Source of the DNA: Isoetes taiwanensis
Taxonomy: Eukaryota; Streptophyta; Lycopodiopsida; Isoetales; Isoetaceae
DNA length: 64,000 bases
Assembly: GCA_021234155.1 (NCBI GenBank)
Contig: JAJEKV010000020.1
Location: 1,438,938-1,502,937, forward strand
Direction: 5' to 3'
Of this stretch, positions 23,212 through 33,843 are shown piece after piece; the first letter of the stretch is position 1; every line of letters starts with the position of its first letter. Both the position numbers and the translations under genes were made by a program. The notes below the pieces were generated by a model, which saw only the letters and a list, made by a program, of their open reading frames with translations, was not told the origin of the DNA and made no database searches.

Positions 23212-25374
23212 AAACACCTAAAACTCCCGCACGCATGCATGGTTCTATAGAATATTTATGCAATTCCATGTTTAATGTCCAATTGCAGAGCCATCTATGG
23301 ATAAGAATCCTATGTGCGACAATGGCACTTAAAATCCTTGATGAGCAAGAGCCAAATATTTCAAAAACATATTGTTTTGCATCTATAGATAAAAACATCT
23401 TGCAAAACAGGGGTTTTTTTTTGTATTTTTGTACGGTTTTTCCAATGGTTTTTATATGATTTGATGGGCGTATTGCACAAGGCCTACTAATAAGTACATC
23501 TAGAGTGCGCATTGTATTTGCATACGCTTGAATTAATTTTAATGCATCTTTTCAATAGTGTAGACCCTACATTTTATTTTGCTCGACATGCAAAGCTCGA
23601 GCAGCTCATTTTAGGGTTCTTGTTAACTCCAAAATTAGGTCTATGGGTTATGGTTTTTGCTGTAAGGGATCTCGATCTCGAAAATCAAAGCAAAACCTGC
23701 CGAGTTTGTGGTGATTCAGTGCAGCTTTATTATAATCCCACAACTCAAATCCTTCGGCTTGATTGATTAACCCGTTGGAACATAGATTTGGCGTCAGAAG
23801 AAAGGAGCATAAAAGCTAATCCGACAGAATGGAGAAGGTCTCTAGGTTTTGTTTGTGCCGTTTGGTTATTGGAGCTCTGGACAAAACACAGGCATTCAAC
23901 TCAGCTGGAGATTTCGTCCTTGTTATACGGTGAACTAGCTTCCACAAAAGTATTCAATTTTTGCATTTCTGTTGCCAGGCCATTCCGCCCCATTCCAGAT
24001 GGATTTGGACGAGTCCAAACGATTCTTGATTGGATTTGGGCGAGTCCGCATAGCCTTCACGGATTTGAGACTTGTTGCTTGTTTCCAGTAAAAAACTTGT
24101 GAGGGGCTTATATGATGGATTACAGGCTCGTTCTATCAAATATCGAAATATCATGGACAGTATTTGTGATTGCGGTTGGTGTGTCCTGCCAAATGAAAAC
24201 ATTTGGTGTCTTACCAGCCATGGTCAAGTTCCCCTGTGAAAATATAAGTGGGTCTTTGTTTTGAAGCATACGTCCATGGCGAACTCTGTCATGTAAATGT
24301 AGGAGTTCATGGAACTCCTTGTTGTTTTTTGCTGGCCATAATCGACTGTCATCTCCATGTGCCTTCAGAAGTTTTCTCCATTGCTTTGAATATCTGTGAA
24401 TGATATTGAAGCCCAAAGAGGTCGCAATGCAGGCTGGTACGTACAAGGCTATGATGCAAAGTAAGAACAACCCAGGCTTTTGGCAGTGGGCAGTGACTAG
24501 TAAATCTCCCTGTTGCTGTTGTTGGGTTATTTCTGAGGGTGCTGAGCGTGGCTGTGAGTTTGAGTCTGAGGCAGTAATATTATATCTGTAAGTCTAAGTT
24601 TGAGGCAGTAGCTATTTACAAATCTGATTGCCATTTTAAGCTTGTTGCTGACGATTTTGGTTGAAGTTGAATTGTTGTGGCAATCTTATATGGTAAGGAC
24701 TTATTGAAATCTTGATTCAAGATTGTGGTTGTTTTATTCGAAATCCATATTCTAACAATTGCAGGTGGTTTCTTCTTCTAGCAGCTTACTATTTCTCATG
24801 CACATAAAATGTCGGCCCACAGCTAATGTTGACAGGAAGCTTGTAGCATGTTGTAAAATGGAATAACTTCTGTTGCATATCAGGCCACTGAGTAAATGTT
24901 GCTGGTTGTTATTATCAGAAGTACCTGTCAGAGGCTCTCTCTTCTTATTTTTGGAAGTAACCACATGATGTTATTCTGCACAGCCAATGTTGACAGGAAT
25001 TCCTTCTGCAGCCAATGTTGACAATGTTGTCAGGAATTCCTTCTGCCAAAGCCTTTAGTTGTCTCGTGCAGAGAATGATATACACAATCATGTAAATGTG
25101 GTAAACTAATATTACCATAGATGTATGGAAATTGAGGCATATCCTGCTGCAACTTTTTCCTTGTAGAAGTAGGCGCTGTATTTGTGCTTCTACTTCATCC
25201 GAGAATTTACTTTTGCTCAGATAGCCTTATGAATTGGGTAGCCTTATGAATATGAGTGGTATGTTGTGGTAACTGGCATATAATGATACATAATCATGTA
25301 AGTGCGGATAAAGGAATATTGCCATAGATGTATGGAAAGAACATCATACGAGTTTTTACATATGTTTGCTTTTT
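23212..25374. other. Intergenic; short repeats only
   Basis: The CAGCCAATGTTGACA...AGGAATTCCTTCTG unit at about 24981-25046 is duplicated. Two diverged stretches near 25065-25140 and 25280-25350 share ATAGATGTATGGAAA. A 116-codon minus-strand frame at 24120-24470 has no start ATG and no family I recognise. Confidence 0.4.
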
Positions 25375-25874
25375 TTAGGGCCCGAAGGGCCCAAAATGTT
25401 TTTTAGTATAACACCCAACACATAACTACCATTGACATTAATTAACACAACCATTGGGTCCAACACATTTAAATTAAAATCCCCCTTAAACCCCCTTTGG
25501 TTTTGGTGCATATTCACACGAGGGGTGACTCCGGGCAACAAGAGCTGTTGGATAGGTATATTCACGACTTATTCTTTGATTTGGACCGTAGATAGCGATC
25601 CTCGTTTGTGGAGTATGCTCGTACAAGGTTTTTTATACTGTATAATGAGAGTTGCAAAATACTATAAGGTTTGAGGCAATGTACTCAATTGTGTTGATTT
25701 CATGCATGTATTATACTGTTTTAAGGGGTGTAAAAGGGGCTCTCGCTGCCAAGGAGTCACCCCCGTGTGAATATGCACCAAAACCAAAGGGGGTTTTAGG
25801 GGGAATTTAATTTAAAGTGTTGGATGTAATGGTTTGTGTTAACTAACAATTTTTTTGGCCCCTTCGGGACCTTA
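25375..25874. mobile_element. Harbinger/Tourist-like MITE with TTA target-site duplication
   Basis: The element spans 25378-25871 and is flanked by TTA (25375-25377 and 25872-25874), the target preference of PIF/Harbinger elements. The left end GGGCCCGAAGGGCCCAAAA matches the complement of the right end, GGTCCCGAAGGGGCCAAAA. The arms continue inward as inverted repeats of over 120 bp sharing CCCCCTTTGGTTTTGGTGCA and the GTGACTCC block. It has no transposase, so it is non-autonomous and would need one in trans. Confidence 0.75.
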
Positions 25875-26839
25875 GGGATGGGTTAGAGATGGATGAAGAA
25901 AGTTGATGTATCCAACCAACCATAATGACAACACATCAATAGGGTCTTCGCCATGTACAGGTGGTGGTTGCGCTGATGGTGGCAGGACTAATTGAACTTG
26001 ATCTTCATTTATAGAAAATAGAACTTTAATAGCGAAATAAAATTGAATCAAATAAAAGCTTTTGACACTGATATGCTCTACAATAATGTTTTATTTACAA
26101 ACCATTGCATGAACATCAACATTATTCTGCAGTAACAATTGGTGAGGTTCATAAAGAATCAATGACACTTTCTCATGGGTTGCGTGACTTTGGTTTAACA
26201 GGTGAAGAGAATCAGCCAATTTGGTGATGTGGAGTAGGTTTCCTATAACGGTCGGTGAAGCGAGATCAAGGGTAGAGGTTTTGAAGCAAGCTTGCTCTGT
26301 TAGCGTTCCACGTGTTGTTACTCACGATGAAACCGCTGTTTATCAATCCATATAATTTTGGATGCTCTATCTCTAGCTTAAAGGTAATGCATGATTCACC
26401 TGCTGGTTCGATTAAAGTTCCAAACCTACAACATAAATGCATTCTTGTAGCCACCGTTTGACCGATCTACACGATCAAAAAAGGGCGTGCAATAATTCGC
26501 CTGTTGTGTGCACAAGAATCCATTTGTTGGTTGAAGCTAAAGGCTGGCTGGTATGAACAATCCGGGAGGCCAGGAATATCCAAGAGTTGGAAGCAAACAG
26601 AGGGCCTAAACTCTAGACTCTTTTTGAATCTGCAGCAAATCTTAGAACAGATAAAGGGAAGGAAACAAAGGCGGGTTTTGCAGCACTACATTATAGAACC
26701 AGGAAACCAATACCTTGTAGAATAAACCAATATGCTAACTGAAGAAACATTAAAAAACAAATACCTTTGTAAGCGTGAGCAAAAAATCCACCTCATGGTA
26801 GCAAAAATCCACTCCGGCAACAAGAATCCAAGAGGGCAA

Positions 26840-26945
26840 GTACACATGCACATGCACATGCACATGCTCTTGTACTTGGACATGCGTACACATGCACCTG
26901 CATACACATGCATATGCACGTGCACATGCATACACATGCGCAGTG
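26840..26945. repeat. CATGCA / ACATGC-type microsatellite
   Basis: Irregular alternation of CACATG, CATGCA and ATACACATGC units over about 105 bp. Alternating purine-pyrimidine tracts like this can adopt unusual helices. Confidence 0.8.
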
Positions 26946-27099
26946 TTCATGCGCAAACATATGCAGAGAAAGACAACAACCCTCGGACTGTTCCAACCAA
27001 CGAAAATTAACGGCCCATAAAGGGTGCATTCTAGAAATACTATTTAGTACACCTAAACGAATACAACAACGAAATCATAGAAAAACCATGTGAAAAAGC

Positions 27100-27506
27100 G
27101 TATAAAAATCTAAAAGTAACCCCCTGTTATTGTGCTAGATATTCACATGGGGGGTGACGTAGGGCAGCGAGAGCCCTTATAATTATATTTTGCACGGACA
27201 AAATCAACACCATATAGTATTTTGCTTGAAATCTTATAGTATTTTACAAATCTTGTTATATGGTATATCAAATTTTGTACTTGCATACCCCACAAACGAG
27301 GAACTTTACGTACGGTGTAGATTAAGGAATAAGGGATGAATATGCCTATCCAACAGCTCTCGTTGCCCGGAGTCACCCCCCGTGTGAATATGCACCCAAA
27401 CCAAAGGGGTTTTAAGGGGGATTTTAATTTAAATGTGTTGGACCCAATGGTTGTGTTAATTAATGTTAATGGTAGTTATGTGTTGGGTGTTGGGGCTTTT
27501 ATCTTT
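27100..27506 (-). mobile_element. Second Harbinger-like MITE copy, opposite orientation
   Basis: Reading the minus strand, this copy parallels the element at 25378. It shares the GGAGTCACCCC..GTGTGAATATGCACC block and the GTTGGACCCAATGGTT and GGTAGTTATGTGTTGGGTGTT segments. Its outermost GGGCCC terminus is absent after GTGTTGGGTGTTGGGGC, so that end is truncated or replaced. Confidence 0.65.
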
Positions 27507-27884
27507 TGCTTGAAGCACTTCCCAATCCTTGCTTTAATATTGAACTCTTTGCTTATCTCAAAAAATTTGTTTTTGCATGTAACATTACAATTGGATGCAC
27601 TCTGCTTGTAGTACATTTGCACCCTTCTAGAAAATGATGCATGAATAGAAGTATTTGCTCAACTATTTCTCTAGCAACAAAAGAAACATACTTAAGGCTC
27701 ATATCTTCTGTTTTGGATAGTTTCATCTCCTTGCTTACAAGATTGGACTTTTGACAATGACCTCACCACATAAATCATCCATTTATTTGGACATTTTCAT
27801 GTGAGAATAATATAATAAGAACTCTAATTATTATTTAAGAGATTGCTTCCAGTAAGACAATGCCTACTATATGCAGCACACTAT

Positions 27885-28565
27885 CATTGCACCAGTGTTG
27901 ATTTTAGTGGCAATTTATCGCAAAATTGCTATATTTTTAGATTTTGGAGAATTTTGCCACTATGTTTAGTAGGCTTCCTTCAGTAAGAATATGAGATTAA
28001 TTCGCCAATTTTTTATAGAAAAGCCTTCCCTCTTCTACCACATTCGCCAACTATATGAACTTAGTGAAGGAGCTTCTTCGCCTGTCTATCAATAATCTCA
28101 ATTCTTAAATCTCTAACAGATCGCCTATTTAAAAACCATTGAGTTACCAATTCCATATAGCTAGGGAGTATAGGGATGAAGACTTTGAATTCTGATTTGT
28201 GCCATATTTATGCCTTAAATGCATGATAAAGCCATACCATTTTATGTCTTTACTATGGAATATTGAGAAAATAGTACTCTGAAATACAATCACCAAAACA
28301 AAATGGGAGCTTACAACATTAAGTGACACTTATGTATGCCATTATGTTGCACTCGTGATATCAATGATGTGGTAGGATTTTAGACATCGCCACAAGTACT
28401 ACACACATACTTTAGTGATTACTATTTATCGCCATATGCACTACGCAAATTCTTAAATGGGCAAAATTTATCGCCTTCCAAAAAAATTTTGAATCTAAAA
28501 TTATCGCCAGAATAGTTATACCCAGATTAAGATATAGTGCCACTAAAATCATCACTGATTTTGAC
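27885..28565 (-). mobile_element. hAT-like non-autonomous element, copy 1
   Basis: The element spans 27893-28557 (665 bp). It begins CAGTGTTGATTTTAGTGGCA and ends TGCCACTAAAATCATCACTG, imperfect terminal inverted repeats with the CAGTG-type end used by hAT transposons. The flanking 8-mers are CATTGCAC (27885-27892) and ATTTTGAC (28558-28565). They do not match each other but do match the flanks of copy 2 (see findings). It has no transposase; the only shared frame, 61 codons, is the same in both copies because the copies are alike. Confidence 0.8.
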
Positions 28566-28823
28566 ATGTTGAACGCAACATCTCATTCACAACATACTTA
28601 AACATATGTATTAACTCCTACAAAGGTTCTTTATGGTGCCAAATCAATGTCACATTTTATCCACATTGACACTACATTGGTCTCCGTGGACAATAAAACT
28701 TAGTTCAATTGAATCCAATGCAAATCTAACGATCACCTCTTCTATACAGCACCAACAAACAAATTAAGTAAATGCTTCCACTGCTATTTCTATCTCATTC
28801 CTACATAATACGTTCTAGCTAAA

Positions 28824-28852
28824 GCCCGGCAACGCCGGGCACCATTACTAGT
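28824..28852 (+). mobile_element. Helitron-like 3' terminus
   Basis: A perfect hairpin GCCCGGC-AAC-GCCGGGC (28824-28840) is followed after seven bases by CTAG (28848-28851) and T. This is the canonical 3' end of a Helitron, a rolling-circle transposon. The body should extend to the left, but only about 265 bases separate it from the hAT copy and I see no TC-type 5' end, so it may be a fragment. Confidence 0.55.
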
Positions 28853-28968
28853 ATTAATCTAAGACAGAATCTTAAGCCACAATCATCAACATAGTTACAT
28901 ACGCTAAAGGCATAAAAGGTTGACAGAATATGAGACTATTTATTTATTACTAACATGCACGAGTGAAG

Positions 28969-29640
28969 GTGCAATGCAGTGATGATTTTAGTGGCACTAT
29001 ATCTTAATCTGGGTATAACTATTCTGGCGATAATTTTAGATTCAAAATTTTTTTGGAAGGCGATAAATTTTGCCTATTTAAGAATTTGCGTAGTGCATAT
29101 GGCGATAAATAGTAATCACTAAAGTATGTGTGTAGTACTTGTGGCGATGTCTAAAATCCTACCACATCATTGATATCACGAGTGCAACATAATGGCATAC
29201 ATAAGTGTCACTTAATGTTGTAAGCTCCCATTTTGTTTTGGTGATTGTATTTCAGAGTACTATTTTCTCAATATTCCATAGTAAAGACATAAAATGGTAT
29301 GGCTTTATCATGCATTTAAGGCATAAATATGGCACAAATCAGAATTCAAAGTCTTCATCCCTATACTCCCTAGCTATATGGAATTGGTAACTCAATGGTT
29401 TTTAAATAGGCGATCTGTTAGAGATTTAAGAATTGAGATTATTGATAGACAGCTCCTTCACTAAGTTCATATAGTTGGCGAATGTGGTAGAAGAGGGAAG
29501 GCTTTTCTAGAAAAAATTGGCGAATTAATCTCATATTCTTACTGAAGGAAGCCTACTAAACATAGTGGCAAAATTCTCCAAAATCTAAAAATATAGCAAT
29601 TTTGCGATAAATTGCCACTAAAATCAACACTGGTCAAAAT
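28969..29640 (+). mobile_element. hAT-like non-autonomous element, copy 2 (inverted)
   Basis: The element spans 28977-29632 (656 bp), nearly the reverse complement of copy 1 with a few small indels. It has the same CAGTG...CACTG termini. The flanks are GTGCAATG (28969-28976) and GTCAAAAT (29633-29640). The 3' flank lies within a local tandem repeat (AGTAGTCAAAATCTT), so this copy landed inside that repeat field. Confidence 0.8.
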
Positions 29641-30500
29641 CTTATTTGTTAAATGCGTGCAACAATTATGTAGTATTGGGCAAGCATCTACCTATGTGAT
29701 TTCAAATAGTAGAGAGTTATTACCTTGATTTGGGCAATATGTTGCTTGCTTGTTGACAAAAGTAGTCAAAATCTTCTTTCTTAAAAGTGTGCAACGAATA
29801 TACAGTGTTGCGCAAACATCAAAAGTGCTTGATAGTCTTTGTGGCACTTATACTATGGGAGCCCTTTGGGTGGAGCTAGGCTTCTAGGGCAATACGTTTG
29901 TTTGTTGACAAAAGTAGTCAAAATCTTCTCTCTTATATGCGTGCAATGAATATACAGTGTTGGGCGAACATCAACCTAATCAATTACAAAGAGAGGCATG
30001 TTCTTACTTTGAGTTGGGGAATGTAGCTTTGTGGCACTTCCAATATGGGATTTGGGTTGAGCTAAGCTTTGTAGTTCATAAAGAATTCAATCGAAATGGA
30101 CTATGGAGAAGTGAATGGAAATGTATGAACTTGAGGTGGGTAACATGTTGCTTCTTTGTTGACAAAAGTAGTCAAAATCTAGCTTATAAATATGTGCAAA
30201 GAATATACAGTGTTCGGCAAACATCAATCTATGCGTTACAAAGAGAAAAATGTTATTACCTTGAGTTGGACAATGCGTTCGATAGTCTTCCTAGGAGTTC
30301 CAATCTGTGAGCCCTTTGGGTTGAGCTAAACTTTGTAGTTCATATTTTTATTGATATAACTAACAAAAGAATGCAACCTAGATGAACTATGGAGAAGTGA
30401 AAGGAAATGTATGAATTGACCAGGGCAAATCTTTATGGCACTTCCAACATAGAAGCCCTTTGGGTTGAGCTAGGCTTTATAGTTCCATATTATATCTAGT
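29641..30500. repeat. Irregular tandem repeat field
   Basis: The phrase TTGTTGACAAAAGTAGTCAA recurs at about 29751, 29892 and 30158, each followed by a GTGCAA.GAATATACAGTGTT segment. AGCCCTTTGGGTTGAGCTA-like and GGCACTTCCAA segments recur further on. Units are roughly 120-270 bp with deletions, an ancient satellite-like array with no protein. Confidence 0.7.
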
Positions 30501-31282
30501 GGCTACATCTTTCTTATTAATATATAGGGTATGCATATTATTTCTAATGTAAAGAGTTGCAGTTTTAATATGCCATGGAACTCCACATAATGAATATGGA
30601 TGAAATTCCAAATGATGCACAATCACTCGAGATCTGCAATCTCATTATAGCTATCCTCAACTTCTTACACCTTGTTTTCACCACATCGGAAGGTTTTGAA
30701 TCTATTTTTTATTTTCATGGGATGAATTCCAGCATTCCAAGTAGACTCCTGCGTAATGGTTTTGCTGTATGATTAGTAGACTCATCCATCGCATCATTAC
30801 CTTCATAAAAAAATATTCTCAGGTGTACATGAGCTCAAAATGCCATATCATTCCCAGCTTCAAGTTTCCTTTTGTGCCATTTAATGGTGAGCTTCCTGCA
30901 CCATGAAATCCATAAATGATATAGTTGTGCAAGCTGTAGAAGGTATCATATAGATCATTTATAATTATGTCTTGGTCTATAATCAGGTTCTGATAAAGGT
31001 TTCTGCTCTAAAATTCTAAACACGATCGATTTGAAACACAAAATATACAATCATTCAGCAACAAAAATAAGAAAATAAATCAATCATGTTCCTAACAAAC
31101 CGTTCCATCCAAAAATGTTACCTGTATACTGCAAGTATTGCCATCATGTTCATGTGGGTTGTGTAAATGTTATCTTGATATGGCAAGTATAGTACAACTA
31201 TATTGTACTGCCATCATGTTTAATTGATGCATCAACATATACTGTAATGCCATCCATGGTAAATTGGTCTCGCTCATGCCTC
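30501..31282. other. No gene seen
   Basis: AT-rich sequence. Around 31120-31250 phrases such as GCCATCATGTT and GCAAGTAT recur loosely. Confidence 0.4.
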
Positions 31283-33833
31283 AATATAGAAATTTACAAT
31301 TTTTTTTTTTTTTTTTATGAACGTGGACCTTTATTACTCAAAAGAATACAAAGAGTACATGGGGGACTCAAAACCCAGTGGAGAAGATATCCACTAGAGT
31401 AACACTACCCACTATATACATAACATAGAAAAGCAGAGAACACAGATCACCACGAGCACAACTGTTTGCTATGCGTAGGTGTGAATCTGAAGATATTGCT
31501 CCCAAATGACACTTTTGATGTCATCCTTTAAGGAAGAACACTTATACGCCTTCGACTACGGGCATCGCTAAGCACGTACGTATCTAAAAAGACCTATCCC
31601 TTAAAGATGAGGAGATTTCGTCTCTTCCAGATGGACCAGATGATCCAAGCAGATGCTAAGTGGAAAGCCCTCTTTGCCAACTTGTCCCATGAACTAGGAT
31701 AGACTGACAATAGGACCTGTTGACCATTCAAGTCACAATGGAAAAGACTCAAAAGCCACTGCCAAGCAAGTCGAACATGGTGACACAAGAAAAAGCAGTG
31801 CTCAATTCTCTCATCCCTCTGCATGCAAAGAGGGCAGATCACAGAGACTTCTGGACGAAATCGATGAACAACAGTGTTTACCCGCACGCATCTATGAGTG
31901 ATCTGCCACCATAAAATAGATAGCTTAGGATGAAGCAATTTATCCCATACCCATCGCCAGACTGCATTACGATGAGGCTCAGGGATAACTAAAGGCCACT
32001 TTGGCGATGGAGGCAACACTTCAGGATGAAGCAGGACCACATACATCGAATGCACCAGGTGCTCCTCCTTAACACTGCCATGAACCACCCAGAGCTGGGG
32101 AGCCACGTCTTGTGGGTGTGGAGGAAGTGTAGCAGCTACTTTTTCCCAAATGTCCCGGTCCCAACGAAGGAGAAGGAACTTCAATTTGAACTCATTCCAT
32201 GTCAACAATCTTGTCTCATTATACCATGTAGATACCGTGGGCACACCTGCTGCTCGCCACCGACGTTGCGTCAATGGATGGACAGAAGAGACCAGGGGAC
32301 AATCTGCCTGGCCGTCACCCAAAGGGATCCACCAACAACTGGCTGTAGGATCTATGTGGGCCATTTGATGGAACTGAAACAAAGTGCGCACAGTCTCCCA
32401 AGCAGTTAGCAACCCCTTGAGGAAAGGAGATGCATTAGGATATGGAGAAAGTGGATAGAATAATGCCCACGGGAGGAGAGGCTTAATGGATGGAGAGCCA
32501 AAGGAAATGCACATCTGTAAAGACTGGTGAATGAGACGCAGACCTGGAGAATTATCAACATTATTGAGAATCCGCCATATGAACTTAGAAATCAGCACCT
32601 TGCTCTGAAGAAAAAAGTGAATCATCCCCAGCCCCCCACAAAGTTTAGGCACAATGCACTTCGCCCAACTAATTTTAACATCAGCTCCTTCTTCAGTGCC
32701 ACTCCAGATGAAGTTCCTGACAGTACGAACAATGAGCTGCATCTTTGTCTTCGGTGCCAGCAAGATGGATGCCATGTAGATATGTGTACCACTCAGAACT
32801 GACTTTGCCACAGTTACACGATCAGCCGTGGATAACTTAGCTGTGGACCACCAGAACAAATGCCTTTCCAACCCCTTAATAATGACATCCCACACGTCTC
32901 CAGATGAAAGGTGTATACCAATTGGAATGCCTAGAAGCTTAGTTGCCTTCCCATGAGGAAGAACCTTCCACGGAAATGCAACCACAGAAGACGACACTGG
33001 AGAGTCTAGGGCCCACAGGGCAGTACACTTTTGCCACTCCACAAAGATACCAGAAGCTAAAGAGAAACTATCCAACATGGAAATGGCATTTTGCAAATTC
33101 TGCTCATCAGCCATTAAGAACAAGAAAGTGTCATCTGCATACTGATTACAAATCTTTTGTGAACCATTATTCATGGGAAGACCAAACAGGATGCCTTCTT
33201 GCACTGCAAGAGAGAATACCTGAGAAAGAATCTCCGCCACAATTGTAAAAAGCAGCGGTGCCAAATGACAGCCCTGGCGAATGCCACCTCCTACCTGAAA
33301 AAACGTCGATGGTTCTCCTTGAAAAAGAACTGAAGAACGAGCAAAATAATGAAGTTTCATAACATCTGTTGCGAACTGGGCACTAAAACCAAGACGTAAA
33401 AGGCACTGCTCTAGAAAACTCCAGTCAACACTGTCATATGCTTTTGCAAAATCCAGCTTCAAGTATACAATGGGGTAACCATGCATTCTAGCCCAATAGA
33501 GACCCTCATATGCTACTGCCACATTATTCAAGATACAGCGGCGAGGCAAGAAACCTGACTGTGTGGAAGATATGGACTCAGTAAGCACGCCACAAAGCTT
33601 CTGAGCAAAAGCTTTAGCAAAGATCTTGTACACTGAGGACAACAAAGTAATGGGGCACCAATCTGAAATGAAAGAGGGATCCTTACATTTTGGAATAAGG
33701 GAGATGCAACCAGAGTTGAGGATTTTGTCCATGTGCCTCTGTCTTTTAAAATCCCTGAAAGCATCATACACATCTGCACCAAGCCAATCCCAATACTCCT
33801 GGAAAAACTCCACTGGAATATAGAAATTTACAA
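31283..33833 (-). mobile_element. 5'-truncated LINE insertion with 17-bp target-site duplication
   Basis: AATATAGAAATTTACAA occurs perfectly at 31283-31299 and 33817-33833 and brackets the insertion. A T17 run (31300-31316) abuts the left copy, which is the poly(A) tail of an element transcribed on the minus strand. The body 31300-33816 is about 2.5 kb and begins inside the reverse-transcriptase domain, so the 5' part (first ORF, endonuclease) was lost at insertion. An intact frame and a perfect duplication indicate a recent event. Confidence 0.93.
31594..33816 (-). CDS. LINE ORF2 reverse transcriptase, C-terminal part
   Basis: Non-LTR reverse transcriptase copying element RNA at a nicked chromosomal site. 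The frame is open for over 740 codons. Motifs, numbered from the first ATG in the frame (33841-33843): LKLDFAKAYDSVDW near 129-141 (first catalytic Asp), GIRQGCHLAPLLF at 187-199, and NQYADDTFLF with the YADD box at 235-238. A C-terminal zinc-binding region CPLC...EHCFFLC follows, of the zf-RVT type common in plants. The endonuclease domain is missing because of 5' truncation. The first ATG and about ten codons lie in flanking host DNA and the target-site duplication, so they are not original element sequence. About 275 bases of 3' UTR follow before the poly(A). It cannot move by itself without the endonuclease. Confidence 0.9.
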   Translation of the reverse strand, partial: PVEFFQEYWDWLGADVYDAFRDFKRQRHMDKILNSGCISLIPKCKDPSFISDWCPITLLSSVYKIFAKAFAQKLCGVLTESISSTQSGFLPRRCILNNVAVAYEGLYWARMHGYPIVYLKLDFAKAYDSVDWSFLEQCLLRLGFSAQFATDVMKLHYFARSSVLFQGEPSTFFQVGGGIRQGCHLAPLLFTIVAEILSQVFSLAVQEGILFGLPMNNGSQKICNQYADDTFLFLMADEQNLQNAISMLDSFSLASGIFVEWQKCTALWALDSPVSSSVVAFPWKVLPHGKATKLLGIPIGIHLSSGDVWDVIIKGLERHLFWWSTAKLSTADRVTVAKSVLSGTHIYMASILLAPKTKMQLIVRTVRNFIWSGTEEGADVKISWAKCIVPKLCGGLGMIHFFLQSKVLISKFIWRILNNVDNSPGLRLIHQSLQMCISFGSPSIKPLLPWALFYPLSPYPNASPFLKGLLTAWETVRTLFQFHQMAHIDPTASCWWIPLGDGQADCPLVSSVHPLTQRRWRAAGVPTVSTWYNETRLLTWNEFKLKFLLLRWDRDIWEKVAATLPPHPQDVAPQLWVVHGSVKEEHLVHSMYVVLLHPEVLPPSPKWPLVIPEPHRNAVWRWVWDKLLHPKLSILWWQITHRCVRVNTVVHRFRPEVSVICPLCMQRDERIEHCFFLCHHVRLAWQWLLSLFHCDLNGQQVLLSVYPSSWDKLAKRAFHLASAWIIWSIWKRRNLLIFKG

Positions 33834-33843
33834 ATGAAAGCAT

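Noticed and set aside
24120-24470. 116-codon minus-strand frame starting with a hydrophobic segment
   Set aside because: It opens with TTG, has no ATG, no splice context and no family resemblance.
28144-29390. Identical 61-codon frames in opposite orientation (28144-28329 and 29205-29390)
   Set aside because: Their identity follows from the two hAT-like copies being near-identical; there is no sign of a conserved protein.
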